The position numbers and the translations under genes are program-made. From assembly GCA_018907035.1 (NCBI GenBank), contig JACCIC010000053.1, positions 551,501 through 615,500 on the forward strand: a stretch of 64,000 nt of DNA. Reading direction: 5' to 3'. Positions within the stretch are counted from its first letter, which is position 1. The number at the start of each line of letters is the position of its first letter. Below are positions 37,737 to 50,678 of the stretch, piece by piece. Below the pieces are notes generated by a model. It saw nothing but the letters and a program-made list of their open reading frames with translations, did not search any database and had not been told where the DNA came from. The stretch comes from Sycobia sp. Sy_11. Taxonomy: Eukaryota; Arthropoda; Insecta; Hymenoptera; Epichrysomallidae.

Positions 37737-39344
37737 TCTCCAAGTCTTACAATAGCAGCAAATGTAGGCTGACAAAGATATTTAAGCTATTATATATATA
37801 TTGCATTAAAACAATTTTACAGATTTACCTTAAGTAATTCTTAACTCATAAGCTTAAAAGACTAAATGAAACATTGTTGGAATTTTATTCGAATTTTATT
37901 ATCGTATAAATATGGTTTAAATAACGGCGCTTATCCAAACAAAACAGTTGCTTACAAATATACCCTCTATATTTTTCAAATTTCTAATTTATTTTAAATC
38001 GGCTAAGCAACGATGTAATTTCAACGACGTGCTGATGCTTTCACGCCAACGAGAGGGGAAAAAATTGAATACAATGTACACGTCAATTAAAGAAAGAATT
38101 AATAGTGTAGCTGAGACAAGTAATCTGTTAAATAATTTATCGTTAATAAAAGAATTAAAAAAAAAAAAATTATTCCATTTATTATCGAAATATTTTTAAT
38201 ACTGTATATACTCTGTGTACATAAAGCTCGTCTCAATGGGAAAAAATTACGGGACCAGCTCATTAAATCCATCACTTCGCCTCCGAATAGCAGTACCGTA
38301 AAACTTTATAGACAAGAGTATAATTACATACCGTCGTAGAATAATCACTATACGATATTACGATCCTGAAATACAAACACGTCGCGCAACAACGTATATA
38401 TATATATATTGTAAAACGAAGATCGTATCCGGCAACGATGCTCCTTCTAGGAGATTTATTTCCAATAATTATCGCGAACGACTTGGACCGTATGGCTTGT
38501 GCATCGCGTTGCAGACGTTAACTAAGAGAGGCGACGCATATGTCATTTACTACGATGTCACGATATATTTTAGAATAATTTTGAATGGAGGAAAAAATGA
38601 AACAAGTGAACAGTTTTAAATGTTATTAAAAAAAAATGAAAATTTATTTACAAAAAAAAAAATTTAGAATTTAATACACGTACTGATACATAGACTCGAC
38701 TATAGCGATTACGCGCAAAAGGAATTGATGCTGCTCGTTGCGTTGCTGAAAAATTGCCCATGAAAGACCAAAGCTTGCTTTCTCTCACTCTTTTCTCAAA
38801 ATATGCACGGAAAATGTGCATGACTCGTCCCTGAACTATTCAGTTTGCAAATGTTTTATTAAACGGCAGTCAGTTTATGGCCGATGGGGTCGAGAAGACC
38901 CAAACTTTCTTATCCAAAACATACCCTATAACAAAACCAAATTGCCACGCACAGTCAACAAATTGCCCTATACTAAAAGGGTTTATCAATTTTTTACGTT
39001 ATTCAATATACTTGCTTTCAATCTCTTTTTTTCATTTCTATGCACGTTTTCTTCGAGAAACATGCACGATAAACAGTATAATCATAAACGGTACAAAACA
39101 TTGACGAACAAGTATTATATGTTGAATGTTATATTAGCCTATCTAGTTAGGTATTAGTTCGTAATAAATAAAATTTGATAAAAAAATTCTTTTACAAAAC
39201 CAGATAATCATATCACAGATACAATTTATTGAAGAACGCGCGATGTCAGGTTAAAATAATATAATATGCTTTCTAAATTTCATGTACTTTATTATTTACT
39301 ATTTCGTGTGTTGATAAATCGTTCTTTTTTAAAGCAAAACATGA

Positions 39345-39566
39345 TATTCAAGAAAAGCCATACTGTCAGTAGTGCTATTAATACTGTGCTGCATTGCGAC
39401 CATAACGATGAATATGTGGTATGCTGACTTAAAACGAGATTGCGCAAACACAAATGATGCTCTAATACTCAAGTCGACCGACTTAGATAGTTGTTTTCGA
39501 AAATATAGAAGAGTTGATAAAATCGTTTTACTGTATAGTAATTTGAAGTTTCTCTGTATAAAGTAA
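39345..39566 (+). CDS. Candidate exon of a small secreted protein (unproven)
   Basis: An open stretch beginning after an in-frame stop reads AILSVVLLILCCIATITMN, then MWYADLKRDC and DLDSCFRKYRR, and closes at TAA 39564-39566. A hydrophobic core followed by charged residues and spaced cysteines looks like a signal peptide plus a small Cys-containing peptide. There is no ATG before the hydrophobic part in this frame, so an upstream exon would be required. A donor-like GTAAAG sits just before the stop. I recognise no family. It could equally be a chance open frame. Confidence 0.2.
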   Translation, partial: YSRKAILSVVLLILCCIATITMNMWYADLKRDCANTNDALILKSTDLDSCFRKYRRVDKIVLLYSNLKFLCIK

Positions 39567-40289
39567 AGTATGAGTTAAAAATATCAGCAGGCAACAAATT
39601 TATTCTTTTTCCTTATCATTTAACAATAAGAAAACGGTGCTCGAAGTCCGTACTGAGTTCGGTTACAGTCAATCAAAAATAATAGAACATGAATGAAATT
39701 AATTGTGAATAGCACCATTTGGAACTGCTTAAACTAAAAAAACATGATTTTATTTACGTTAATGTGAAATTAAGGATCAAACATAAGTCCACTACTAGAT
39801 GCCAAAATCAACGAGATTGTTATCTTTCAATGACAACAACTGATGGTGAAAGCCATTTAAAACAAACCAAAAACTCAAACTCAAATCAGCTAGCAAGGTC
39901 ATCGTCTTCGTATTTAGGATACGCATGTAATTCTGTTGATTGACTACCTATTAAGAATGACAACACAGCTTACAGTAAAATTCAATGGTGTATTGCATAA
40001 ACAAAATTTTGACCAAAAGTTTTAGCTTTATTATTTAATCCTGGGAATAGTCTAACGATGTACAATCATAATATTTAATGATAAACGAGAAGAATAGAAA
40101 TTTAATAAAATCTCATGTATTGTTTTTATAAATGATAAATTAAAGCATGCTGTGCACTTGGGGGAACTAAATTTAAATAAGAAAATATCAAAATTCAAAC
40201 ATGATAAGCTTCATTAACATAATGTGGCATATCGACAGTGCTTTATTAGTGATTAAGCCAATATGAATAATTCTATTTTATAAGAAGTA

Positions 40290-41517
40290 CGAGGTCAGGC
40301 AATTAAGTAATGCGACAAAATTAAAAAATCGAGTATATTAAAAAATTAAGGTACGTCGCTGCGATTCCCTCCAAAGCAGTCTCCTCTCGCATCTATACAC
40401 TTATACCAGTGAGGTTTCCAGTTTTCATAACAATTCTGGAACACTTCTTGTGGGACCTCTCCGAGTAGCCTCGTCACAGATTCTTGGATATTTTCAACGG
40501 AGTCAAAATGTCGACCTTTGAAGAATTTTTTCAAATGGGGAAATAGGAAAAAGTCGCAGGATGACATGTCCGGTGAATAGGGCGGTTGTGGTTACGTTGC
40601 GATGCCTTTAGACGCCAAAAACTGAGAGACACTGAATGCACTGTGACCAGGAGCATTGTCGGGATGCAGAATCCAAGCCTTCACGATCTATGGACGGACT
40701 CTGAGCACCTTTTTTCCTAATTTTTCGAGGACATTGCAGTATAATACATGATTTACGGTTTGTCCAGGAGGTTAATCTCTTTGTGAACTACCCCATTGCT
40801 GTCGAAGAAGCAAATGAACATGATTTTTAGTTTGGACTTTGCTCATTCTCGCTTTTTTTGGCCTTAGCGCTCCAGGAGACAGCCACTGTTGGCTTTGTTT
40901 TTTAGTTTCGGGTTTATATTGAAAGAACCAACTTTCGTCACCAGTAATAACTCGATTGAGAAGAGTAGCATCACTTTCAACTTACTCGATACAATCTTGA
41001 GCATTGTTTATTCGGTGGGCTTTTTGCTCATTTGAAAGGTTCTTCGGTACCATCGTCGCGCACAGATTTTTCATGTCAAAATCTTCAGTTAACATTTTGC
41101 TAACTGTTTCCCGGTTAATATTCAACTCGTTAGCCAACATTCGAATGGTTAGAACTTGAATTGGCCTTCCGCTCCGAGCCTCGTCTTTGACGCTCTCACG
41201 GCTTTTTTTAGAATCGGCATGCCACCGAAGCACCTGACTACGACTCAGGGCATCACTACCATGCACTTTGAGCACTTTTTCATAAGTTTCTGTCGCGGTT
41301 TCGCTGAGTTTTGCACAAACTTTTATCGCGCACCGTTGCTCTAAATTTCTCTGTTCCATTAAAAAACACTAAACAGCTGGCGAAGAAATGATCGTACAAG
41401 GCTCTTCAAGGTCTCAATTGAGAGAGTAGGGATCTACTATTACGGTGGCGGAATTACAGCTTCGTAGTGTTACCACAGACTGGAACATTGGTCTTATTAC
41501 TTAATTATCTGACCTCG
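40290..41517 (-). mobile_element. mariner element A, near full length, inactive
   Basis: Both ends carry CGAGGTCAG..AATTAAGTAAT..GAC as inverted repeats, flanked by TA target duplications (40288-40289, 41518-41519). The minus strand encodes a mariner transposase: N-terminal MEQRNLEQRCAIKVC, ALSRSQVLRWH, a second helix-turn-helix with LTIRMLANELNINRETV, VITGDESWFFQYKPE (first catalytic Asp), HPDNAPGHSAF (second), the PPYSPD block and the C-terminal GRHFDSVENIQ. A stretch of about 25 residues that normally links RSGRP to LTIRML is missing, and stops and frameshifts follow residue 125. Same family as the front half of the 17.6-kb chimera. Confidence 0.88.
40346..41359 (-). pseudogene. mariner A transposase pseudogene
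   Basis: Frame opens at 41359 and is intact for 125 codons. It then stops just after DCIE, and the remainder is spread over shifted frames, with the last 70 or so codons open again to the stop at 40346. The DD34D aspartates are still visible in GDESWFF and PDNAPGH. Confidence 0.85.
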
Positions 41518-42119
41518 TACGCGAATAAAAATTTTGAAACAACTTCAAAAATAACTATTTTGTACATTGTGCCCTAGACTCAATATGATGACAGGTCTCT
41601 AATTGTAGAGTTACGATGATAAGTAGAAAAATGAAAAAATTATAATCCAAATGTGTTTAGATGAATAATGGGAGTTAAATATTCTAGAGAAGTAAAACAT
41701 ATAAGATCCTTTATTGTATACATCTTATAAAATAGTCTAGCAATTTAAGCTTTTTGAGGTACTTTAATTTTAGTGTAATTACTTAATGTCACATTCACTT
41801 TCACTAGGGTGGTTGGATAAGTACTATAGTTAGCTTCAAAGCTTCATGGCGCAAGAGAAGTATACTGTCGTGTAATTCATTCTCGTAGATGGTTACCACC
41901 GTAATTTCAGCCGAAGTGGATTTCCAGTTATGTTTTGACCGTGCGTGGAGGAGAGTGCATTCGCAAATTTTAGTATAAATGGAAAAGAGCAATATCGTTC
42001 GGTGATTCGAATCATGTTTTTGGAAGAGAAATCACTCAGTGGGATCAAAGACCACGTGAATGCTGTACACTCTAACTGTTCTCCTTGAATGGTGACTGTC
42101 ATCAATTGGTGTAACGAAT

Positions 42120-42840
42120 TTCAGTGTAGACACATTGGTTTTTGATCAACCACACCTGGATGCCCTGAAAATGAATACCGCGGAGAATAACATGACAAAA
42201 ATTTACGATCTCGTATGGGTAGAACGCTAATCGAAGATAAGTGAAATAGTCATAGTAACATCAAATAGTAACGATGAACTGCACCTCCCTAACGTACTCC
42301 GAAGAAGGCGAAACCCGACGTATTGACTGGATAAATATTGATCATCGTTTTCTGAGATTCACAATGTGTTTTCTACATGGACTAGATGGTAAAGAAAAAC
42401 GGTCACATGGTTGTACTATGCCGAATTATTGGTTGGACACGTCGTCGAATATCAGAAAAAAGGGTCCCATTTGGCGAAGAACAATGTGCTCGTCCATCAT
42501 GGTAACGTCCCCCTTGTCCTTTTAAAATTAATGATATTGAGCTACGAACTGCGGGTTCCTCCACAGTATCCACTAGATTTGGCCGCGCATGATTTCGGAT
42601 TGTTTACATACTTGAAAAAGTGACTCGTTGAGCAGAAAGTTCAGATGAATATAGATAGATCATGATCGCTACATCATAGGCATACTTTAAAAACTTTAAA
42701 AGTGTTGAAGTCTCAGTATCGCTGGGTCAAGTCTATCAAACTAAAAGGAGACTTGATTGAAAAATAAATCGCTACTTGTCCAGAATTTTCGTTTTTCAGA
42801 CTACTCTCGTATGTATATATACACTAGTAAAATGTCTCAA
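42120..42840 (+). mobile_element. mariner relic, third family
   Basis: Decayed + strand transposase pieces: NTAENNMTKIYDLV (helix-turn-helix linker region), YYAELLVG, then HLAKNNVLVHHGNVP (catalytic Asp region DNAP, with Asp changed to Gly), YPLDLAAHDFGLFTYLKK (usually YSPDLAPSDF.LF..LKK), and a terminal YRWVKSIKLKGDLIEK. The order matches mariner transposase, but with stops, shifts and a lost catalytic Asp. Ends not located. Confidence 0.65.
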
Positions 42841-43229
42841 AAATGTTTAAATATCGAAGAATCGAGTTCGAATTCTCGAGCAATCTGTTATCTTAAGAGA
42901 CGCAACTACAAACTTGCGTATGTGTATATAAAAAATGGATATCCTCATCAATTGAACTATTAGTCTAATTTTTTTAAATATTTCTGACTCTGTTATTTAA
43001 TAGTTTAGCTGTTACATAAGATACATGCAGTCGATAAAATTTAATATTTACTATAAAATTTTTCACATACAGATTGGAATTAGCTTTACTGTTAGAATTA
43101 ATATTTCAAAATTAAACTTGCGCAATTCCATCATCTAAAGAAAAATTACTGGAGGAACAAAAGGAAAAAGAGAATTTTTGAAAATCCTGTTTTAATAAAT
43201 ATATTTAAAACATTATCAATTAAGCGCAT

Positions 43230-44740
43230 TCAAGAATTGGATCTCGACTGCTTGGCATTATTCATATATCCATAGTTACACACGAAGTAGAGTGTATGTT
43301 TGTTATCCAACGTTCTCAATATACCACAACCAATTCTGTTGGCATTTCCCCACGGCATTTGATTACAATCATTTAAAGTGCCTTCTTCTAAGCTGTAATA
43401 ATAAAATCATTTTATTTATCATTGCAAGTTCAAATACATAAATGAGTATTATCACCACCTAAAATTGCCGAAATATTTAGCTTCCAAACAGTCTTGATCG
43501 TACCACCACTTAATTGACGTAAGTAATGTAGGTTGTAATTTATCTGCTGAAGTCTTGCGCACATCAACCCGTTGAGTAACATTAAAACGCTCTGAAAAAT
43601 TCCAACAACGTCAATTATATTTATAAAATAATTTATTTCATTTAAAATACTGAAATAAATCAAACGTAATAAATTCATGATCTTACCAACATTTCTACAT
43701 TCATCGACTACAGTTTCACATTGATCAGCCCATCTTTGGGCAATATATGATAATTCTTTATCCCATTTTAACAAGTAGGGCTATAAATGTTCAAAGTTTT
43801 TGAATTAAAAAACATTATACGAATAGCTCAGAATACTTGATAATATTTAAATATTATTTTGGGAACAATTAAATCGTTTTGAATCACATTAAAATTCATA
43901 TTGAATATAACACATCGAGTCACTTACACGAGATGCGGAGTTACTTGTATGTGGTTTTGAAATCTCCAATGTTTCTATGTTTAAGTCTCTGAAAAAATTA
44001 TGATAGTTGACGATACTTTCTATCTCATCTTTCGATAATAGATCACTAACAGGAGGGGTCGGACACTTTTCTCCTAATTTATATTTCTGCAGTATAAAGA
44101 AATTTATTAAATTAATTCGAATGTACTATTTATTTATTGAAGATAAAATTAAAACTTTAATGATGTATCAAAGGCTTATTATATATTATATGTATATAAA
44201 AGTAAATAATATATAAATCTTTTAGTTACTGTTATTTATTAGAAATGTAAAATAAATGTAAAGTAATAGTATTGTATGGTTTATATACATTTGATTAGTA
44301 TGTAATTTAGTAATTTTTGCTTAAATATTAGAAAGACCAACACAGTACCGTCTACATGATTTTTTCTAAATCAAGTACAGAATTTCAATAAATGCCTATA
44401 AGTTACTTTCAAATTCTATGTATTTACCAATTTGCAAAAAGTTTACAAGAAGTTTTGTTTCAATATTATCTACAAGTTGCGAATGTTTAAGCGCATTTGG
44501 TATTATATTTTTCACTTATATATGATACATCCGCCAAGTTACATTATTAATTATAATATTATGTATAGCACGCGCAATGATTGTTCTCTTATAATAATTT
44601 GAAAAGGTCAAACTTACGGGATATTTGCAAAGTGTGTGAGCAAAATCTGGACAGTTTCTTATACCGCAGTATTTGTCATCGTCTAAAAATACGCCTTTGA
44701 TCGTGATCAGAATCAACGCAAATATAATTTCGATTTTCAT
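43230..44740 (-). CDS. CAP superfamily, antigen 5 / venom allergen 3-like protein, 5 exons
   Basis: Exons 44740..44618, 44086..43928, 43780..43687, 43591..43459 and 43392..43230 join in frame to 223 aa. Residues 1-18 or so (MKIEIIFALILITIKG) form a signal peptide. CGIRNCPDFAHTLC is the Cys-rich antigen-5 N-terminal region. IVNYHNFFR holds the CAP His. LKWDKELSYIAQRWADQC is the typical helix. WWYDQD, then GCGILR and YFVCNYG, are the C-terminal core. The first CAP signature is degraded (DCNQMPWGNA where H-[FY]-TQ-MVW is usual), so the second CAP His is missing. The second signature, YFVCNYG, is partly kept. In Hymenoptera such proteins are venom or other secreted proteins; the sequence does not tell the tissue. 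Confidence 0.85.
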
Positions 44741-47700
44741 TCTTTATGAAATTTTGTTGCTTTCTCGTAATAAGTCTTGATCGACGGTTGCAATTCAGAG
44801 CAGTCTTAAATTAATGTAAAATGTCTTATTTAAGTATTCAATATTCACTTTAGATTCGTGCAAACTGACAATTACAAGTGTCGGTATTGTTTTTTTCGTG
44901 ATTGAATAAAGACCTATAATAGCCAATAGTGATGTTCAGATACCGATCGCATAGCTTTGAGAATCTAGATCGTAGAACACCAAATTTAGTTAAATCTATT
45001 GTAAAACTATTGACATTCATTTGCATTATTAATATTAATGCGCATTATTTTTTCAACATTACGCGGCTGTACTGAATACAAGCGTGATATAATATATACC
45101 AATAATGCTATGCTCTTCGCTCTTTTTAGAAGACGGATTAAATGACGTGAATTACATTAATAAAAATATATTATAATTAATATGATATAATATGTAAATG
45201 GAATAATCTATAACTTTTGTTTTAACTAAACGGCTTATAATAAACTATTAGAAGATATGAAAATAATTTGGCCTCAAATGTAGGAAAAGATAAAAATAAC
45301 ATCAAAGTATCCTAATATAGATATGAAAAATATTCCCTTGATAAGACAATCTTTTAATAAAGAAAATGAATACGCAAGAAAAATTCAGAAGAAAACAATA
45401 AAATCAAGAAGAATTCAATTTGAAGAACGAATAAAATAAAAATAATATGTAAGTTAATAACGGTGCACTAATAGGCTGTTATTTATTGGTAGGAAAATAA
45501 TTGTCACAACAAAAGTTTCTGTTTCTTTCAAAGTTTTTATAACATGAGTTCGCTATCCTCGTCTGGCGTTATTAAACAAGTAATTTAATCTACTTGTGTT
45601 ATAAGAATACACAAAACCTTGCATCAGTAAAGTTTATATTTTGAAAGAAGCGCTGTTTGAAGATATGGGTGTTTTCTTAAACGTATTCATGGCATCACAT
45701 GCACAACAATGAATGTTTCATACGGAGCAAGTCTCCAATAAAGAACAGCTGTTTACTACAAGCTTAGATCAATTGTATAATATTTTCTATATACCTAGTT
45801 ATACAAAAAATATGTTTAAAATTGTTTTATTTTCTAATGGAGAGAATATCCTCACTTTTGGAAAATCGAAAGAGAGAGAGAGAAAGGTATATAAAGGTAT
45901 TGAGAACTGGTTTATTGATAAAATATCTGCTCTTTTTATAAACCGTTTTCGCTGATTTCGAATGATGATTTTCTGGAGATTTGAATGGCCGCTCTAGTAA
46001 TGATTCCAAAATTTATCAGGACGTAATACGCTAGAAGTGAATTGGAAAAAAATTTCCTCTCCGAGCTCTCATCTCTCCAAAAATAATCAAGAATCTTGAT
46101 TACATAATTTTCCATAATTCGATTCTAGTAAGAGCATTGCGCATAGTAGAAAAGCATTAATTATCAATTTTTTGACGGCTGCGTACTTATCATTCGCAAT
46201 CATATTTTCGTATGCACTGTTGCAGTAAAATGTCACAATAGGCATTTAAATCACCTGTACGAAGTCGTCGAGAAAGTCGATAAAACGTTCATCGTATACC
46301 TGTAAATGTATGTCACAAAATCACAACTATCTCTTACTATTTCCAATTTACTAGATTTATGTATTATTTCAGAAACTCAGCAAATATTGATATAACTCGT
46401 AATGCAAGAATATATACGAAGTTTCTGAAATGACATATTATTATTTTTATTTTTATTTGAAAAACATTAAATATTACGTGTTAATAATAAAGTTAACTAT
46501 ATTATAATTTTTAAGACGTAAGCGATAGGATTTTTTATGATCAGATTTCAAGATTTGATCCCAGCGTGCACTTTCACAAATAATGCAAACGAAGTTGTCT
46601 TTTTTAAATGCTGAAACCCCACGTAAAAACAGTTTAGAAGATAGGTGCCAGGAGTTTTTCTATCTATAGGCATTAGAGTTGTAATAGTCGACGCACATAA
46701 TATGCAAAGCAGCAGTTTTCGTGACTAGGTGTCAAAAGCTCTCCTAGAATTTATTCGCAAGATACACAGCTGAAGTTAGGTTTGAACTGTAAGTGTTGAA
46801 ATTCGTCCTAGACGAGTTTACGCTTCGAAATATGTATTTCTTCAAAGGCAGCCTTTTTCAGGAAATACGTACATGTTTCAAAAACGATTCGACAAAATCT
46901 CTTTTGTAATTTTGTGAAAGCTCGGGGGCAATCGTGCACAAAAACATAGCCTATAATTCTGAAATTAAGCTTCCGCAACGTTTCCTTGTAATATTTCGCC
47001 GAAAATTTATAACAAAATTACAGACATGCCGCGAGGGACTCTTCGAGGAACATTTGTAAAAGAATGTAGCAACTTTTTTTAAACGTGTCGTTAAAGATTG
47101 TGATAATATTTCCAAAACATTTAGATAAAATGATTTGTGAAGCTTTGTTGCGAGTTGAAGGCAATCATTCAGGAAGCTCTTCTGTATAATATAAAAAGTA
47201 GAATAAATAATGTAACAAGCTTTCAGAAATGATGTTTCAAAAGAAAACAATAGAATTTCTTCAAGGTGTTTTTGATAAGATTTTAAAGAAACATGGTAGA
47301 AATCTAGCAGTACGGTTCACAAAGGAATAATTTTCAAAACAATACTTTGATAAAGGCACTCGAGAAATCATGCTGCAAGGTTCCGTTGAACTAAATCATT
47401 GAATAGTTCATACTGTATAAAGTAGTTATCTAATAATCGTAACGCTTCCACCTACTTGGCAGTATTATTAAATAACTCCTGACAGTTGTACGTAAAATCC
47501 CTGGTTAGAGCAATTGAATTTAATTATCTGAAATAAAGTTAATAGAATGATCAAAAAAAAAAAAACAACAAAAAGCAAGAGGAAATACTATTTGAAATAT
47601 TACCTTGCATTTTGCTTAATAATGATGCTCAAGCTAAAAACATTTATCCCTTCATTGTTTACATTTTTTTTTACTTCAATCGCGTCCTTGACGTTCTCAA

Positions 47701-47869
47701 GAACATCGCGTCGATGCTATCGATAAAACTATATATCCAGGGATTATTAAATCCCCATCCCGGTGACTGACGAGCTACTCAGCAAAAAAAAAAACAACTA
47801 ATTTTCAATACTATGTAATAAATTATTTTAAACAAATGAATACATAATAAAGTCAAAGAACTTGAGTGT
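44741..47869. other. Spacer upstream of the CAP gene
   Basis: About 3.1 kb; the CAP promoter should lie just right of 44740. Otherwise AT-rich with no recognised gene or element. Confidence 0.55.
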
Positions 47870-48500
47870 CTGTCGATATAGGTTTATTTACAGTTACATA
47901 AGGAAAAAACTTGACGAAATTAATTAAATACGAGTACGTAAAGTACTAATAATTTTTTCCCCTTATTTTTATGAAGCATTAAACTATAATTATTTTATCA
48001 ATTCTACTTATGTCGACTGTTGCGAATTAAATTACTATAAGTATATCTTTTTTATCGGTCTTGAAGTCTTTATTCAATAATACACTATACTAATATAATG
48101 ATAGTCAGATTGTCCTTGTTTATAATCACCCCCGTAGAATCTGAAATGGAAATTACTACTAAAAAAATAAAATTAAAATTCTGAAAAAATAAAATAATCT
48201 ATATTCTAAGTTAGCAACGTACAACCTGACAACCCCCACTATCTTAAATTTAAATTTATCTTAAATGTCCGACGTTTAGAATCGCTCTGGTTCATCTTCA
48301 AAGACTAAACTAGCTTATTTTATTATTTAGAGTAGATATTTTTTTAATTTTTGATGTGATTTAATTTTTAGTTTATTTTTTAGCAGTAATTCTACGTGAA
48401 TGATTATAAATAAGGACAGTCTGACTGTCATTACATTCGTATAGTATATTATTGTATAAATACTGTAAAACCGATAAAAATATTTGTTATTGTAATTATT
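47870..48500 (-). repeat. Long-inverted-repeat element, copy 2
   Basis: Positions 47880-48340 match the reverse complement of copy 1 (20.5-20.97 kb), including GTAGAATCTGAAATGGAAAT. Positions 48365-48490 repeat part of the same arm in the + direction (GACAGTCTGACTGTCATTAC). The two arms of about 180 bp therefore face each other like a foldback element. Confidence 0.65.
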
Positions 48501-50430
48501 TTATACTAAAGAACTATGGAGCAATAAAAGAATAAAATCTCTTTGTGATGCATTGAAAAAAAATCTTTTTTTGTATCCTCTTTTAATAATTATTAATTTT
48601 CAAAAGTCTAGAATAACTATCGAATTTATGGAAGAGAATACATAATTATTCCGATTTGAAGAATCGAAATTTTTTCTTTCTTTTAACTCTGAACTCGATT
48701 ACAATATGTTGAAAAATGTAGTTAAGCGATATATCTAAAAACTATCGGACGTTATTTTTCTTCGGTCGAGAAATTTAATGTTCCTTGGATAAACTAACGG
48801 AGCGTTAAAAACGCTTCTTAGCGATATAGCGAGATTTACGATTGCATAGATTTTCAAGTTCTCATGAGATCATACTAAAAATCCATTGAATACGTGGTAG
48901 TGCGGCTTTTGTTATGCAAGCGTTAGATTGTAGGATTAAAAGTGTATAAACATAAAAAAAAAGATCGATGGTTCGAAAGAATGCGTTTAAGGATGTGTAA
49001 AAACTAAGATTAAGATTTACAACAACAAAAAAATTAGTTTTTTAGATGAAAAAATACGCTTTGCTCCATAAGAACTATGTTTAAATTTTAACTTACTATT
49101 TAAAAAAACTTTATTGGATATTTATTTGTGTATATATATACATATATAATACATTTGATTATAATTATACTTCGTTTTTAACGTTCATTACATCATATCT
49201 CCCTATAGCTATAAAAATAGCGAAAGAGAATTTACCATCACTTATTATGCAATTTATGTTCTCTTACTTAGAAATTCTTAAAAATAAACTCGTATTATCA
49301 TAGTTTAAATATTTTTTACACGCCTATTGAGCAATTCAAACATATTGACTTGAAATTTAATTACACGTACGTTTGTAATTTATGTGCAATGTAAGCGTGT
49401 CAAAATCTCTTAAGATTATTTTTCAAAAATGTACGCGCGATTTCTAAAAATCGTCCGGTAGGGAACCTGCAAAACGATAAAATAAATCTACGTTTTGATT
49501 TTCATCGACCTTCCATTGTATTATTTTTAAATGCATTTACAGTCTTATCGAGTGATCTGAAATCCGATGTAAAGGCTGAGTAATTCAGCAGCACATAGAA
49601 CGTCGCTTTTTAAAAATTATCGCGAAGCATTTCTGTCCGTGTGTGTCCGTGTGTGTGTGCGTGTGTGTGTGTGCGTGCCTCTACAGTAATAATAATTATA
49701 TATATATACATATATAAGCACATATACAGCAAAGCAAATAAATAAATTTATCCGGTATAATAGTGCGCGCAAGTGAAGAAGGAGAGGAAGACAGGTTTGG
49801 CGAGACCGACGAATGTTGATGAATCCTGCATCGCGCACCGAGCCACCAAGGCAAGAGCAATTACAATTACAAGCAATAATGCATTACGAGCCGCGGGATT
49901 CCTTCGCCGGCTTTACATTGCGCACATCTCTCCCACCTCCCCCCCCCCTTCCTCCCTCTCTCGCTTTTTCCCCTTGTTCTATTCTTCCGAAATCGTTCGC
50001 AATTTATTAGACCGGCCGCCTGTTATTGTAAAAAAAACCGACGCACCGGTGTCGTCGACCTCGGTTCCGCGACCAAGCGCTCGAGAAGAGATCCGCGTTC
50101 GATCGAGCGCGGTGCAGAAAAAAAAAAGATTGGCATCCACTACAAGAGATAAAAACGATAAATTTGCAAAAATACCCCTCGATGCGGCAACCGGCCTCTA
50201 TCGTATAGAAACTTGCTAAAATACTATAATCCAAGTAAGTGTGTGCGCGCGCGCGAATGCGCTCCCGCGCGCCGCGGCGCATCGACCTTGGAAAAACTCG
50301 TTATCGTCGATTTGTTTCTTCTCTTTCCACTGGCGGCCCGCCGCGCTTTAAACCGCGCGTAACCGAGTATAAGTTCGTGTCACTCCAGCGTCGCGCCGAA
50401 GGAAGCGCGGGTCGACGCATCGCGCCCGTC
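48501..50430. other. Spacer leading to AKR-d
   Basis: AT-rich to about 49.6 kb, then sharply more GC- and CpG-rich. It has GT/GC-alternating tracts at 49638-49677 and 50239-50256 and a C-rich run near 49938. Several overlapping open frames in this part come from base composition; none is recognised. Confidence 0.55.
49638..49677. repeat. (GT)n-type microsatellite
   Basis: Interrupted GT repeat about 1.1 kb upstream of AKR-d. Confidence 0.9.
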
Positions 50431-50434
50431 GCTT

Positions 50435-50471
50435 GCACACACACACACACACACACACACACGCGCGCGCA
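50435..50471. repeat. (CA)n plus (CG)n microsatellite
   Basis: Alternating CA then CG purine-pyrimidine run about 270 bp before the AKR-d ATG; similar CG-alternating runs lie at 50584-50603. Confidence 0.9.
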
Positions 50472-50678
50472 CAAACGCACAAACACACCGGGCTTATTAT
50501 ATTTATCGTATCAGGGCGAGAAAGGAGCCGAGGCGAGCCTCCTCTTCCTTTTTATACCGCGTATACATACAGACAGACACACACGCGTGCGCGCGCGCGC
50601 GCGCTTTGCGTTAAATAAATTTCGATATCTATATATACGTATATATAGATCGAGCGCGCGTACTATATATATATATAT

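Larger units (their letters stand above)
35661..40287. other. Spacer, mostly unassigned
   Basis: About 4.6 kb. It has a minus-strand open frame of 146 codons (36030-35590) that I do not recognise, a (CT)n tract at 37710-37736 and a CG/GT-rich short tract at about 37132-37165. Near 39345-39560 a hydrophobic open stretch ends in a Cys-containing segment; see the separate candidate entry. No other gene recognised. Confidence 0.5.

Noticed and set aside
38816..39157. 113-codon + strand open frame
   Set aside because: No recognisable motif, AT-driven composition and no supporting splice signals.
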